Of a DNA stretch of 64,000 nt, positions 36,352 to 49,591 are shown piece by piece. Both the position numbers and the translations under genes were made by a program. How positions within the stretch are numbered: the stretch's first letter is position 1; every line of letters begins with the position of its first letter. The notes below the pieces were generated by a model. That model saw only the letters and a program-made list of their open reading frames with translations, was not told the DNA's origin and ran no database searches. This DNA is from Xestospongia bergquistia (Eukaryota > Porifera > Demospongiae > Haplosclerida > Petrosiidae): positions 4,414,775-4,478,774 of the forward strand of contig OZ014418.1 in assembly GCA_963965975.1 (NCBI GenBank). The letters run 5' to 3'.

Positions 36352-39300
36352 TCATACTACAAGTGTCATTCTATGTATCAATTTGCTCACAACAATAGTA
36401 TTCAATGATGCATGATGAGGTGATTGTAGAAGATGAGGACACAGTTGAACTAATAGTAACCATATTGTATCAGGGTCATGTTCTGCTAATGTTCTTAGGG
36501 TGTCTACACAATGTCTCTGTAGAGAATCGTCAACAGTCTTTGACAAATATAGTACACAGCTACGTGCAATTTGTTCACTCTCATTGGTTCCAACATTTAT
36601 CTGTGTAATATAATAAATGCACACTAAATTGAATAAGTAAATAGAATAAATGATGAATATGGATAAAATAGACATATAAATTAACAGTCACACACATGGA
36701 GATATGTGGGTGTACACGTCTCATACATAAATAGACTCAGTACCTTTATACAAAGCTCTGCAATTGTTGAAAACACTTTTACCAATAACTTATATTCCAT
36801 GCTATGATGATAAGTGGGTCTCATCTGTTGACTGCTAGGGTGTAACTCCTCTAAAGTTGATAGTAATTTTGACCAAGTTTGCTCTATCACTCGTCTCCTT
36901 AAGAACTCTTGTGACACAGTTCCCATTGTAAGCAATACTTCAATTGCCTAATGTAATAATTCAATACAATAATTACCTTATTATGAACTTCACGTTTATT
37001 TTGCTAAAAAAAGGACATACGAATGAAACCATTTGAACTGATCTATCTCCCAAATATTCCAGAAACACACTATCTGTCCATCAACCTTTTGCTGGTTTCA
37101 TTCTTTTTGACTCTATGTGACAAGGGGCATAAGCACTAGCAGATTCTATGTGTTGTCTTCACTTTCAGATTGAGTACTGATTAAGAGATGAGCGATCACA
37201 TAGTCTTGTCCCTAGCTGCCAGCCTACAGCCCCCTCATCCTCCAAGTAAAATGTAGTCATGTATGCATTTGCTTCAAATTCTTGGTCCTAACATCATCAG
37301 CATGACGAGTCAACTAAATCCAACAGTATATCATGACAAGTACCTGATAATCACATGACACATTAATTTTGTGAAAAAAACAAGTCATGATAATCTTGAG
37401 ACTAAGAAGTACTATTCCTGATGATAAATTTTTTAATAAAATCTGTATTTGTAATGTTAAGAGTAAACCTAAGTAACAATCAACAACAGGTTATAACATA
37501 CATTTAATTATAACCATCCTTCTATCACTAGTACACAAGATATCCTTTCCAGAGAAGAAATACCCAAACAACACTACAGAGAGGCATCCAAATGCAGCAA
37601 TCACATGTTTTTTCCACAAAGTCATCATCATTGGTTTCACACTGATGACACTAGCACCAAGAGTTTGAAGCAAATGGACTAGACTGCCTTATTCACTCAG
37701 AGACATGACAGTCTGGAGACAAAATGGGTTATGAGCCGAATCTACCACATAATTTTAAAACTGTGATGTTGTACGAAACTGCAAGGTTTGCAGACCTGAT
37801 AGGGGTTAGCTGTATTAAGACAAACATTGCATTAGCACACCTGGACACCTTAACAGCCTATGGCACCACTACCAACCAAGTTTGACAGACAAAGAGTGTA
37901 TTTCATCTGCTTAAGAAAATTCTGAGAGGTGGAGCAATTTAAACTTCTTTATAATAATGAACCATTCATGTTACAAAATCTTCATGTAAAAAGCAATATA
38001 TTGAAGGCATGTATAAAGAAGCGAGCATGGTAACATTTGATGCTGATGAACCATCTGCAATGTCAATGAATACGGACAAGCTAGTTTGCAAAAAAGTACA
38101 TGTCCATCTCTTCCATTCTCAGTTTTTTTTCTCCTCTCTTTCATTACTCCAAGCTTAGTAGGTTTTAGGTATCTCATACATACTGTAAATATTCTAACTT
38201 GATACTTCAATGTACAACAATTTTAGTGTGATGAATTTACACACATTGTACAATGTTTAATTTTTAAAAATGAAACTTTCACTATCTACATTAATCAGGT
38301 AAACTCGTTTTCTCTAAATTTGTATTTACCAAATCTCTAAAACCTTAAGGGGAGTTAATAAGCATTTGTAAAGTGATCAAAACTACTGATGTTAAACATT
38401 GTCTAAATTTTTCATAGATGTGACATACCTTCATTCTTACTGGTAGATGATTATCAGTTAGTCTGTGTAGGAATGGACTCCATATGTTGTGCACCTCTGG
38501 TAATAACTCCTCTATAAATAAACACAAATATACCATGAGCCATTAAAATATAGTGTGACTGCCAAACAAATTAAAGTCATAATTGTTGTGACTACGATGT
38601 CACTATCATAGGAAACATAAATGTGAACAATAGTCCTACATACATTTTGTTAATGTTAAGAACAACCACTAATTCATTTTTATACCTCAAATAGCAACAA
38701 GACAAATTAGAGAGAATACTTTGAACCATTCAAAAGGCCTTACTATTCTACAAATTTATCAAAAAATAGAGTTCCAGCCATTTAACAAAATTGCAAACCA
38801 GAAATCCACATAAAGTGAATGGCATTTTTTGCATTCCACCATGAGCTGACTCATGAATAAATTGAATATTAATAATGAACACTTAACACAAGCATTCTCC
38901 AGATTCAGCAGGAGGTTCAGAAACTGTCATGTGACTACAATGCCACAATCATATGCATTATAGAACAGTAAATAAAAGCAATCAACGTACTCTGTCTCTT
39001 CTCGAGAGAACACAGACAAAGATGTACACACTCTAAGACACAGAGTCGAACATTGTGATCAGGAGTTGATAAATGATGTCCGCATCGTTGCAGAATATCA
39101 ATACTAGACTGTACTGCTACAGGCAATGTCTCTATTCAAAAAAAATAACTAAAATGAAACCATTCCATAAGGAAATCCATCCATAGGTGCATTAACAAAA
39201 GATAGAATAGTGTCCTTAACAGTGATACACTGCTACAAAAAGGTTCATGGAAATATATATAAAGAAATCCATCATAATGGAGACATTTATTGAGAGGATT

Positions 39301-42300
39301 TTCCATTGGTACCTCTGTACCTTCAAAGCAAATGCCATGTAGTGTAATACAATTGATCTGAATAATATGACTTATTAGTCTTGATTAAGGAGACTTCCCT
39401 TTTTGTATGTGTTCTTATGGAAAGGTTATACATACTATATAAATTACACAAAAAGATAACCTGTCATAGTATCTGCATCATCTGTGTGAGGATCAACTTC
39501 TTGACTAGATAGTATATCATTCTTCTCATGATAGTCCAAAAAGAATTGAGAAATTTCCCCAATATCCACATTTTCTCTTTTCATATCTTTGGTCTTGTCT
39601 TCATTATCATCACCTGTAATTACAATACCAACATTATCATCATCTCTCATTGCCACAGAAACCTTGTCCCATTCTAAGAAGTGCAACAAAATAATGAGAA
39701 CAGAATAATGAATCTTACTGGGAGTTTCCATGGCAACCCATTCTGTCAACCTCTTAGCTAATGCCAGACATACCTCCCAACATTCAGTGATACCAATCCA
39801 CTGATCAAGAGAGAGTAACAATGTTTCTCTGCAGTCATTCAGAAGAGGTAACACATTGTATGTTCTATATGAAATAAAACAGCTTTACCTCTTACTGTAA
39901 TCAGTACACAATGAAACCTCTGTCATCGATATTTTGAAACTTAGATGTCCTCAATATCAAACATAACTACTATCATATAACATGTGACTTAATGTTCTGA
40001 ATTGAATATTCCAATCTACAAAAAGTTTGTCTATAATTTTGAGGAGAGGTTTCACTGTAGTCATTATACTAACCCATGTGAGATAATAGCGTGTAATATA
40101 TGACAACCTTGAGCTAATGTAGTCGGATACATCAAGTAATGAACCACATCATTAACTAAATAATCTGCACATCCAGTAATTAAACCAGCGACAGACCTAC
40201 AGACAAAATTTACAATATCAAACTCCTCCCACTAGTTACTTGACCCACTTACTGATATCCTGTAGATTGTGCAATCATTTGAGCTATATGTATTGCTGTT
40301 TGTGACACAATGACATTGTTACTGCTTATCATTTCCATAACAGTAGCCAGTATATATTGTAAGTGAATAGAAAAGTTTGCACCTAGTAAAATTGATCAGT
40401 ATGTGAGTCGTGTGATGTCATACCATAAGTCATATGGTAATCATATGACTTTAGAATAGTAAATATGATGAATATAATCAATGTCAAATGTTATAGTCAA
40501 AACTATTTCAATCATGTACATGTGTACTATTAATGTTAGCGTAGAGAGGATGCCGAAATGTAACGGCCTGGTTTGGTTATTCCACTTATACCTACTCAAG
40601 CTTTACCCAATGAAAGCCTAATTTGTGTGTTAATAAACCTATAGACAAAAATTTACAGTATTAAACTCATCCAAGTAGTTACTTCATCCATTTATTGATA
40701 TTCTATAGATTGTGCAATCATTGAAGCTATATATATATATATTGCCATTTGTGACACAATGACATTGCTATTGCTTATCTTTTCCATAACAGTAGCAAGT
40801 ATATATTGCAAGTGAATAAAATTGTGAGGTAATTGACTCAATAATAGCAGAATGCCACTAATTAGGTCACTACAATAAGCCATGTGATACATCGTATGTT
40901 GATCATGTGATATTAAGTGATGAATCCACACAGGTTTAATGCTCATGATAAGTAATCTATGTCTCTATTGTCTTACCTAACTTCCTTGCGATATCTCCAA
41001 TTATATGAAGCATAAAACAGTGTTCATACACTAAAACTTTAGTATCCACATTGGCATTTTCTTGGTCAGACCAAAATTCAACCAGTCCATTGATGACTCC
41101 AGAAAGTGAGGAGTCATTATGCTTTACTCCCAGTAACACCCAATGCAGTAGTAACAAGTATTCAGACCGATTCAAACATGTTCCAATAACCTGTTGAACC
41201 AGGATATCCAAAAGAACTAGTGTAGATCCATGCTGACCCAGGAGGAAACAAATTTGTTGGACAGTTGTGATCATAGATTCCTCTCGTAAATATAAAAATG
41301 AGAGAGGCAAAAATGACATGTCTCTATTAATTTCAATAAAAAGTCTTTTCTCCCTTTGCTCAAGTAGATATGACCCAACAGTTTCTAGTTGTATCGTCTA
41401 CAGAGAATTGAAATAGTTATAGAAGTAAAATCTCTTTTGTCTAAGTGAATAGCCCTGTATTTACAGAGATATCCTCTTCATTAAATAACAAAAGTAACAA
41501 CGTCATAACTGAAAACATCATCCTATAATTGTTTTGGGAAATACTGACTTCACATACAGAGGTTATACAGTAAATGATTATGTAATTAAAGTATAATTGG
41601 CAGTTACGTCTTTGGAAGACTACAGCCATATTATACTAGAAATGTAGGCAGAGAAGCAAACTAGCTTGAAGCTTTAAGCATCAGTCACACCAATCATCGT
41701 GCACTTGCAGTTAAGGTTAAAAAATTTATTGGTTGCTACATTGTATAAGCATCTGCAGTTGAAGTAATTTCATTTGTCATTTTGATTGTCACATGCAACA
41801 ATATAATGAAAACAATCATACCTCTTTAGACAGAGTTAACACATGGTCCAAAAAAATTATAGGATTGCCAGGGATGCTGTGCATGCAAGGCAATAAAAAC
41901 AATAGTGGTACATGTACAATGACAAGAGAAAATTCTAGAACACTTCTTTAGTCAGGAATATCAACTCAGTGATATTTAGACAAGACTATATTATCTCTTA
42001 CTTGTACTAAAGCTTGTAATAGTCGAGTAATATGACTTGGAGAGCATGTCAACTGATAAACATGCAACTCTAGTAATTCCAAATATCCTCTTAATAGCTT
42101 CAACACAATTAACTTATTCTTTTCATCTGACAAAGAAACAAAATTATAGATGGTGCATATTCCATAAAAAGTTAATAAATTGTTAGATATTGTCACTGTC
42201 AAGATGTTTAATAAAAAACAAAGTATATATTGAGCTTTATCAAACAGTTACAAACTTTCGACAGTGAACACATCAGAAAATGTCTTTAGTTAAGGAATAC

Positions 42301-45217
42301 AATGGTTGAATGAGTATTATGATAAGACTACAGCATTGAGTGTCCATATCTTTTAAAAGAGGCTCCATTATATTTTTAAAATGGACTTACTTTCTCCTCT
42401 AACATGACGAGGCAAAGATGAAGAGAGGTTAAAGAGACGCTCCTCCAATATATTAGTCAATGAACTAGTACTCTGTAATATGGTGGTGAAGTTCACCTGT
42501 TGAAGATAAATAAATATTTTAACATTAACACTTATGAAAGTGTTTTATAGGTAAGCTGTAACTCAATAAATCGGTATCACCCTAATAAATTCATAGTCAA
42601 CTAATTGTAGTTATGTTTATCTCCATAATTGAAGATATACAGTATCTAACAAGACTGAAGGACAACCATATCTAAATTCTTTGCAATTCACTAAAGCATA
42701 CAGACCTAAGACACAAATTAGGACAAAATAACAATGTTAAAAATTTGTCTAATTATTATTTCAAAAGTATCATAATTCTTCTAAAATTTCTTCATTGTAA
42801 ATTTATAAATAACAATTCCAAAATAATTTTAGGACCACCTCACTAAACATTACGAAATAAGGAGTGGACCAGTTTGTTGTGATCAGACACCATAAGTATT
42901 CTAAAAAATTGGCACTCCAATTTCAAACTAATTATTAACTTTTTTACAATATATACTCTACATATTAGCCTATGTTACTATTTACAATAATTTAATAGAA
43001 GACATATGCTCTAGCATAGAATTCTATTACATCAGACATTGTTTAAGTCTAGCAAGGTCTATCTTGGATCTAGAGCTTTCAAATGTGTTTGTTGATCATT
43101 TATTCTATAAAATACAACTCAACAGTCATGACTAATAGTGCTACTAACAACTCTGTACACTCAACTTTTGAAGTCTTTACAATTAAGTTATGAAATCTAA
43201 TTTGCCAAAAACTTAAGAGGTTTTATGGCATCTGATTGAACACTATAAAACTATCCAATTTATTTTAAAAATTCTAACAATGTTATGATACCTTTGTCAT
43301 ATGTGCTATTTTAGCAACAATGCTATAGTCATCCAACGTTAATGTCACCACAATCTCTAGAAGTGGTCCAATAGTTTCTGATAATGATCTAGAATTAAGA
43401 TTTAATATATTATATAGGTATAGATTTAAGTGTTATAACAAAACATCTCTATATTGTACATTAGGAGACCTTAAAAATTGTCAATATTCTCAGTGTTAAG
43501 GATAAGAAGTAATAAATATGAATACAAGTGTCCTTAATGAGAGGTAGTATAACTAACTTGTAACAATTTTGTAGCAAGGTTGAAGCACAATATACCAAAG
43601 TTTGACGTACTTGCCAATTCTCATGGTTTACTAGAGCAACATATCGGCTTACAATCCTTTCTAACTTTTTATCTGTAGATGCCCACCATTCTTCATCTTG
43701 ACACACTACTAACGTCTTCTTTTCTACATTATTACAGAATACCATATAGCTCCATATCTATATACTCACTTTTATGAACAGTTGTATCACTCTTATTCTC
43801 CCAACATTCATTTCTCATTACTAGGCAAGTATAATGAGTCCAGATTAATAAAGTAAGCTAATAAAAACTTAATATAAGTATGATGAAACTTATGAAATAA
43901 TAGATTTAAAATTTACTTTAATAACAAAAGGTTCTTAACATTGAAGACATCATACATGTATACTACTGACTGTAAAATGTGCCTATTACATAGAGGTTCC
44001 ACTGTGTATTTAAAACTAGGATATCATCACTTACCGAAGTAACCACCTATGAAATAAACAGTGATCAGTGATTCATTAATATATGGTTTTACCTGTCCTA
44101 TATGCAGACCACCAGTAGCTACAGTACATAATGTTATACAGATACCAGGTAGAAAGGAAGCAAATGTATTACTTCCTAAGCCAGTACCAAGTTGATTACA
44201 AATGTCAGCATTACAATCAACTATAAAAATGTTAGATCATATATGAAATTATGAATATTAAAATCAATTTGACCATGTTACATAAAGCACTCTAAACACA
44301 GCACAACACCCAATTTAGAGTGTTTAGTGCTTTCCACTGGTCAAATACATCTTCATTTCAACTATACATAGCATATGCATGCAAGTAACTGTTTATCATA
44401 GAAAATACAATACATGTATAACAGTGAACTACACACAATGAACATAAAATAAGGTACTTATGCAAAGCGAATCAACAACATAGACAAATATACTCACCTA
44501 CAAGCTGTTTCCAGTTACTGCTATCAGCATAAGATAAAGATGCTAATGTATGAAGGGCAACAATCTTGCAATTTCTACTATCATGATGTTCTATTATAGG
44601 CAACAGGACCGAAATCATGTGACCTACAGCAGCCAAATTTCCATGAAGCGAAAGGACAATACTGTAGGAGAGAAAAAAGGTTGCTATAGCTACTGTATTG
44701 TTAGACCTCTGGATATAAGGAACTGTTCTTAACAAGACAGTATAAAGGTGTCTTCAAAGATTCAAAGCAGGACTAGAACAAACATATTGAACATATTAGC
44801 ATCATTGAAAGTGCATGTCTTAATAATTCACATAATATGCACCTTTTTTTTGTATGTAGATGGAGTTGTTGAATAGCTAATAAAACACACTCTAGAGCTT
44901 CTTCAGACTTGAGACCAGCTCCTGTAACTAAGACAAATAATTATATCATCATATTTTAATAGATTGCTAATGTACATTCTGTTAATCGAGAGTTTAGTGA
45001 TGGAGTGTCCTCATCTAACATTGTACAAAGTAAAGTAAGCAATTCTTGAAATGTCTGTTGTGTAGATACTTCACTTCGCTGGAAGACAACAGCCATACAT
45101 TTGAGAGTAGCTTCCATCAAATGAGTATCTGACCTGTTATAAGTAGGTATGGTCTATTTTAGTAACACAAAGCCTTGATTATGAAAGTGCTTTAATACAT
45201 ATACATACATACATACA

Positions 45218-45269
<52 letters not shown>

Positions 45270-47061
45270 GCACTTACAGTATATGATAGCGTTCATTAAG
45301 TAAATAAAACAGTTTATTAAAGTTTATTGAATATAGGGATGGCTGATGTCAGTCCTTTTTACAAATAAACAAGAAGATGCTAGGTATGGCAGTTACATCA
45401 TTTCTACATAAAAGTACAGGCAAAGACAGAATGCAACAATATCTTATAATTCATTACATGTACCCATGATATTAAGAAATTTCTTATATTTACTTGTTTG
45501 CTGATTTTTTTTAAATAGAGTCCAGAGAAAGGTAGCATTTAACACAAAGATATAATTATGAAAACATCAAGCATTGGTAAATCAAAACTTATTAAAGATT
45601 TGTTTTAACAACATGCATAACACCTAATACTCATAACAAAACTATAGTTGCAGATGCAGAGATTGTGTAATTGATAAGAATACAAGAAGTGCACTAATAA
45701 AACCAACCTTAATTTTTAAAAAAAGATCTTCATACTTTTCTATTGTAAATTATTAGACAGGCAACCTTTATTATACAGTTACATTATTTTACTGGTAATA
45801 TATGAGCAGATCATATTATTAAAAATTACTTTTGTTTGAACTTTGAATATTATCAATGGACGTAGTTGGATCTCAGTTGATGCCTGTGCCATCATACTGG
45901 CTGGGAATGCTACAATTGTTACTAAAAAATTAAATCTGCAGTCTTTGTAGAATAGCAACACTGTACTAACAACAAACAATCACATTAGCTAGTATGACTC
46001 AGTAATGATCCTTCATTAAAGGCAAAGAAACAGGAAAACAAAGTAAATTTGTCAATTCACAAAATATATTAAGAGACCAGTGAGCAATTTCAGGACTTGA
46101 CAACCTTCGGCACTACACTGAAATAGAAATAATTTGTTGTAGCTATAATACATCAGTGATGTCATGTGAAAATGGCAAAGAACTAACAGAAAATTTACTA
46201 GCAACTGCTGAAATCACTATTATCATTATTAAAAAAACTCAAAACATGATACAGAAAGGACATGGTTGTCAGAGTAAATAGTTGCAGGAGTTTTTTAGGT
46301 TACTATATTACTATTGGGAATAAAGAAAAATATGTAAACAAAATCAGCATTTGAACAATTTTTACTGTAATGCTTTTTATCATTGCCTTAACCTGTAAGT
46401 ATGTCACTTGGGCGTTATTACAGTATGTAATCCTATTAAGTATTAGTGAATGTTTCCAGCCAATAAAGTTCAACAGGATATCCTTATATGGCCACAGCTA
46501 CACATGTCTGATTTATGTGCATATATCTATCTATTTGGATAATGGATACTAAATCTATCAGTTAAAATTTAGATTTTGGACAGTGTATATCCAACAGTGT
46601 ATTACCCTTTCCTCTCTTTCTGTGAAAGCAATGCAACAATTCAGTTGGGCACCTTTATAATGAATCTCAGGGCTTCAGCAAAATTCCCACATTTTTGCCC
46701 ATAGAACTTAAAGGCATGAAATGGGCAATTAACTATGAAAGTTGTATTAAAATTATAATTCAGCTATAAATGAGCACTACCTGCCTCTCCTTCTTCCAAT
46801 ACTCTATTTTCCTTGTTTACTTGACTATTAAATTATGTCACACTACGTAATGACAACAATTTTATCGCCTGTAGCTTACTTCAGTGATTGCTGTAAAGTT
46901 AACCGAAGAGGGAGTAGAACATACTCCATTAAAGGAGGTACTAGTCCATCCATGGACTCTACCACATGTTGGAGACCAGTAACAGCAGACACCGTCTTCT
47001 CTTTCATCAAAATTATACAGAATGGCTTCAGAAAACTGAACTGTTCCTTTCCACCCTCCAT
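36352..47061 (-). CDS. TTI1: TELO2-interacting protein 1 homologue (TTI1)
   Basis: Nineteen exons on the minus strand: 46880-47061, 44976-45133, 44843-44927, 44498-44661, 44093-44220, 44035-44046, 43770-43857, 43558-43723, 43292-43388, 42391-42496, 42002-42126, 40977-41397, 40253-40382, 40074-40196, 39461-39864, 38991-39131, 38429-38511, 36744-36947 and 36352-36600. All phases join, giving 1021 aa; human TTI1 has 1089. The protein is a HEAT-repeat solenoid and partner of TELO2 and TTI2 in the TTT complex, which works with Hsp90 to mature PIKK kinases (mTOR, ATM, ATR, SMG1, TRRAP). Recognisable blocks, in order: LMEYVLLPLRLTLQ near the N-terminus, FASFLPGI, QQICFLLGQHGSTLVLLD, EISQFFLDYHEKND, SSIDILQRC and AEHDPDTIWLLL near the C-terminus. 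The start ATG is followed directly by the conserved FLKPFC segment. Introns have GT-AG ends. A 45-nt stretch in exon 15 may be a further intron. Similarity is from memory, but colinearity over the whole length makes the call strong. Confidence 0.93.
37262..37680. repeat. Diverged inverted repeat in TTI1 intron 17
   Basis: About 40 bp at 37266-37305 (ATTTGCTTCAAATTCTTGG and onward) reappears inverted at about 37637-37677 (CCAAGAGTTTGAAGCAAAT on the plus strand), with roughly 80% identity by eye. It may be a decayed fold-back element. No target duplication was seen. The rest of this 1.5-kb intron shows nothing recognisable. Confidence 0.4.
40637..40820 (-). pseudogene. Decayed tandem duplicate of TTI1 exon 13
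   Basis: This segment of intron 12 closely resembles exon 13 and its 3' flank (about 40195-40365). Shared reading includes HLQYILATVME and NVIVSQ. The open frame is kept, but the 5' splice site TATCAGTAAGTGG of the real exon reads TATCAATAAATGG here, so the GT is lost. A TA-repeat expansion adds codons in the middle. The duplication spacing is about 440 bp. It most likely is not spliced in. Confidence 0.8.
44035..44046 (-). other. 12-nt microexon of TTI1
   Basis: Four codons (Val-Val-Thr-Ser) lie between a TTTATTTCATAG acceptor and a GTAAGT donor. Both flanking exons are in phase 0, and the four residues fall where vertebrate TTI1 has a similar Val-Val-Ser-Ser. Without it the reading frame still joins, so skipping would be silent in frame terms. 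Confidence 0.8.
45196..45269. repeat. (CATA)n/(TA)n microsatellite in TTI1 intron 1
   Basis: A run of about 12 CATA units continues into a TA run. It lies about 65 bp upstream, in gene orientation, of the exon 2 acceptor. Likely length-variable. Confidence 0.95.
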
Positions 47062-47959
47062 GCTGTGTTAGTAACTCCGTATATTTTCGTATAGTCGTTG
47101 AGACTACGTAACCAGAATGAGAACGCCCACACAGTTCGTGTACACTCCTCTGTACAAATGTATAATGGCCAAAAATTAGACTTTTCAATTCTGCATAATA
47201 AAATAATGAAACTATTATAGTCATCAATAATATGTTAAATCAGCACAACACTGCTTCACCTTTCAATACATAACTGAAGTGCTGAACTGTATATGGCTTA
47301 CTGGAAGTTCTAGAGCACTAAAAGTATGAGTACCTTGGTGACCTTTCCACTGAATTTATCATTAAGTGAAAAGATTTACTTCAAAGCCATTGGTTTAAGG
47401 AAATGTTTCTTATTATCCATCTTACTGTCTATCCATTTATGCATCCACCCAGATCCATCCATCAATCTTCTTTTCACTCAACCATTTTAATATTCTGAGA
47501 ATACAATTTTAAATATTTTCTTTCTTGGTCCATCTTAGCTGGTCAGTATATATAAGAATACATCGATCTATACACATCTCCTTGCCCACTCTGTCCTCCT
47601 TATCTCCCAATGGGGAATGTTCTTGAAAAAGATTCAGTTCTTACAACGTCCATGTATCACAAAAACTAACATTAGATAAATGACAACTTCACATCTCTGG
47701 AGAAAAGAATGAAGAAGTTATCATATATAGTGGAACATCTCATCTCTATGAGCTAATGGGTGCAAACTTATAAAGATGGGATGCTCTTTTATATCTTCAT
47801 TCTCCCACTATGAAAAAAGTGGATGAACTGAATGTCTTTACCACCAACACAACACTGTAATATTATCTCAATAGTACACTACTAGTCTGTTGTTGCCTAA
47901 TCACAAACATACAAAATATCCTTCTTTGTCAAATGTCATTCTGTTTGTAGATTTAAACT
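47062..47959. other. Upstream region of TTI1, nothing recognised
   Basis: Non-coding sequence between the TTI1 start codon and the NHL relic. It should hold the TTI1 promoter and 5' UTR, but no TATA box or clear core element stands out. Confidence 0.5.
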
Positions 47960-48245
47960 GTCCAACACTGCTATTTATTAAGTAGTAAAACAGCATACAA
48001 ACCGACCATCAATGCCAAAGATATGATGATTATCATGCTCTGTAATGTACATTAGATTGTTAGCATCTATTACAGTGCCTATAAGTATGACTAAGTTGTC
48101 CGTGGTAAGATATCTTCTTATAATTACCAAGCAGAGACAGAAACTTTCCCTCAGGAGTGAATGGATGTAGTGATTACAAACATCAGCCACATATACCAAC
48201 CTTCTTTTGTTAATAGTAACATACATATCTTGGAAAGTAAACTAT
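47960..48245 (-). pseudogene. NHL-repeat protein relic
   Basis: Minus-strand translation shows two NHL beta-propeller blades: RLVYVADVCNHYIHS followed, after a frameshift, by TPEGKFLSLLGNY, and then LMYITEHDNHHIFGIDGRF. The pattern of hydrophobic-Y-V-A/T-D/E-x-x-N-H-x-I is that of TRIM-NHL and related propellers. The frame breaks, and there are no flanking domains, so this is a fragment and not a gene. Confidence 0.65.
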
Positions 48246-48832
48246 TCCTTGGCTTATCCTTTTATATGAAATGTGTGCAAGAAGGTTAGATTAGGAATTA
48301 AGAATGTATATATATAATATATATGACAGTTATATCAATCTGCAACATGAAAAGTAGTGGAAGACACAGACAAGGAGTTTCCTTGCTTTTAAGCAGAAAA
48401 AAATTGAATGTGTGGAGATCATAAAAGTTTTGAACCATTGAGGTAACATTAAATAGAGGGTATGTAGCCCAGAATAGGTAACAAAAGAGTTAGATTTGCA
48501 AGTATTGATTATACGTACGTGTTGGAAATATTAATGGCACTTTGTGTAACTAAGAAATCAGTTTGGTTTTTTGAATGAAATGAGATATCTGCATAGAGAG
48601 TCAATGAGTTAGTGAAGTTAACAGAAGAAAGCTCTGAGTTGATTGCAGATATTAGAGCTCTTTCTGTATAGAGAAAGCTGACGTAAATCCAGATTAGCAT
48701 GGAATCCAGTCAGGAAGAATGCTGATCTCAGAGAAGTTATTTAGCTAATTAAAATGTGGCATTCAAGAAATTTACTCTCAAGAAAGAGTAGTGAGATGGA
48801 ACATTAGTCAGATAGAAAGATAGACTTATGCA

Positions 48833-48833
48833 G

Positions 48834-48919
<86 letters not shown>

Positions 48920-48920
48920 C

Positions 48921-48953
<33 letters not shown>
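48833..48953. repeat. (TA)n microsatellite
   Basis: About 120 bp of almost pure TA, with interruptions near 48915-48930 (TATACATATACATA). It explains the apparent Ile-Tyr open frame on the minus strand. Confidence 0.97.
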
Positions 48954-48957
<4 letters not shown>

Positions 48958-49164
48958 TATAATTGATTTACTTGTTGTAGAGTTGAGCCCCACAAATATC
49001 ATTACAACAAACATGGTATCAGTGAAACAAATGTTGCTACTGCAAGCTGATCAGTTTAATACTAACACACTTAGAATTCACTACTATATCCTTTTTTATC
49101 AGTTGAAGAAACAGCTACTCTCTAGCATATCTCTTTGCACATTGTCAGTTGTGGTAGGAAATAA

Positions 49165-49591
49165 AAATTGTTGGACTGTTACAGTCTTTAACAGATGGTG
49201 GAAGTGAGTTCCACAGGGCAGAAGTGTTTGGGAAGAAGGAATAAAAGGAAGAATTGGTTCGGGAATAGGGAATCCTAATGTTTAGATGGTGAGAAATGAG
49301 ATGAGGAACTGTTTTGAAAGTTGAGAATATTACTTGGAATAAATAAAATATTGTGAATGAACTTAAAGAAGTTTGGAAAATTTCCTTCTGGAAGAGAGTT
49401 TGGGAAGGGAGAGTTGATATAATAAAGAATGGTAATTAGAGGACCATTGTTTTGTACATAACGTGAGTGCAAAAGACTGAACATCTTCAAGTTTCTTGAT
49501 GTCTTTCAGTTGGTAAGGGTCCCAAAGAGATTAACAGTAAGAGAGATGAGGGACTGGTAATGTTTGAGTAGAGCAGAAGGAGAAGAGTGAA
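49165..49591 (-). mobile_element. 5'-truncated LINE (CR1/Jockey-like) 3' fragment
   Basis: Minus-strand translation gives WDPYQLKDIKKLEDVQSFAL, CTKQW, LPKLSSRRKFSKLL and, near the end, a decayed form of the usual FFP..LWNSLP motif (SSQTLLPCGTHFHHLL). These are the thumb and C-terminal segments of non-LTR retrotransposon reverse transcriptases. Frames shift between motifs. The fragment is bounded by imperfect direct repeats (49101-49164 and 49592-49640). Confidence 0.7.

Noticed and set aside
37491..37673. Membrane-protein-like minus-strand frame in TTI1 intron 17
   Set aside because: Short, without splice-phase fit to the flanking TTI1 exons, and partly within the inverted repeat.
45779..45979. 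Possible TTI1 exon
   Set aside because: Exon 1 joins in phase to 45133, whose sequence matches the next TTI1 helix, so this lies in intron 1.
46862..47227. 121-codon minus-strand frame as a gene upstream of TTI1
   Set aside because: It overlaps TTI1 exon 1 in another frame and has no family match.
48826..49014. Ile-Tyr-rich protein
   Set aside because: It is the translation of the TA microsatellite.
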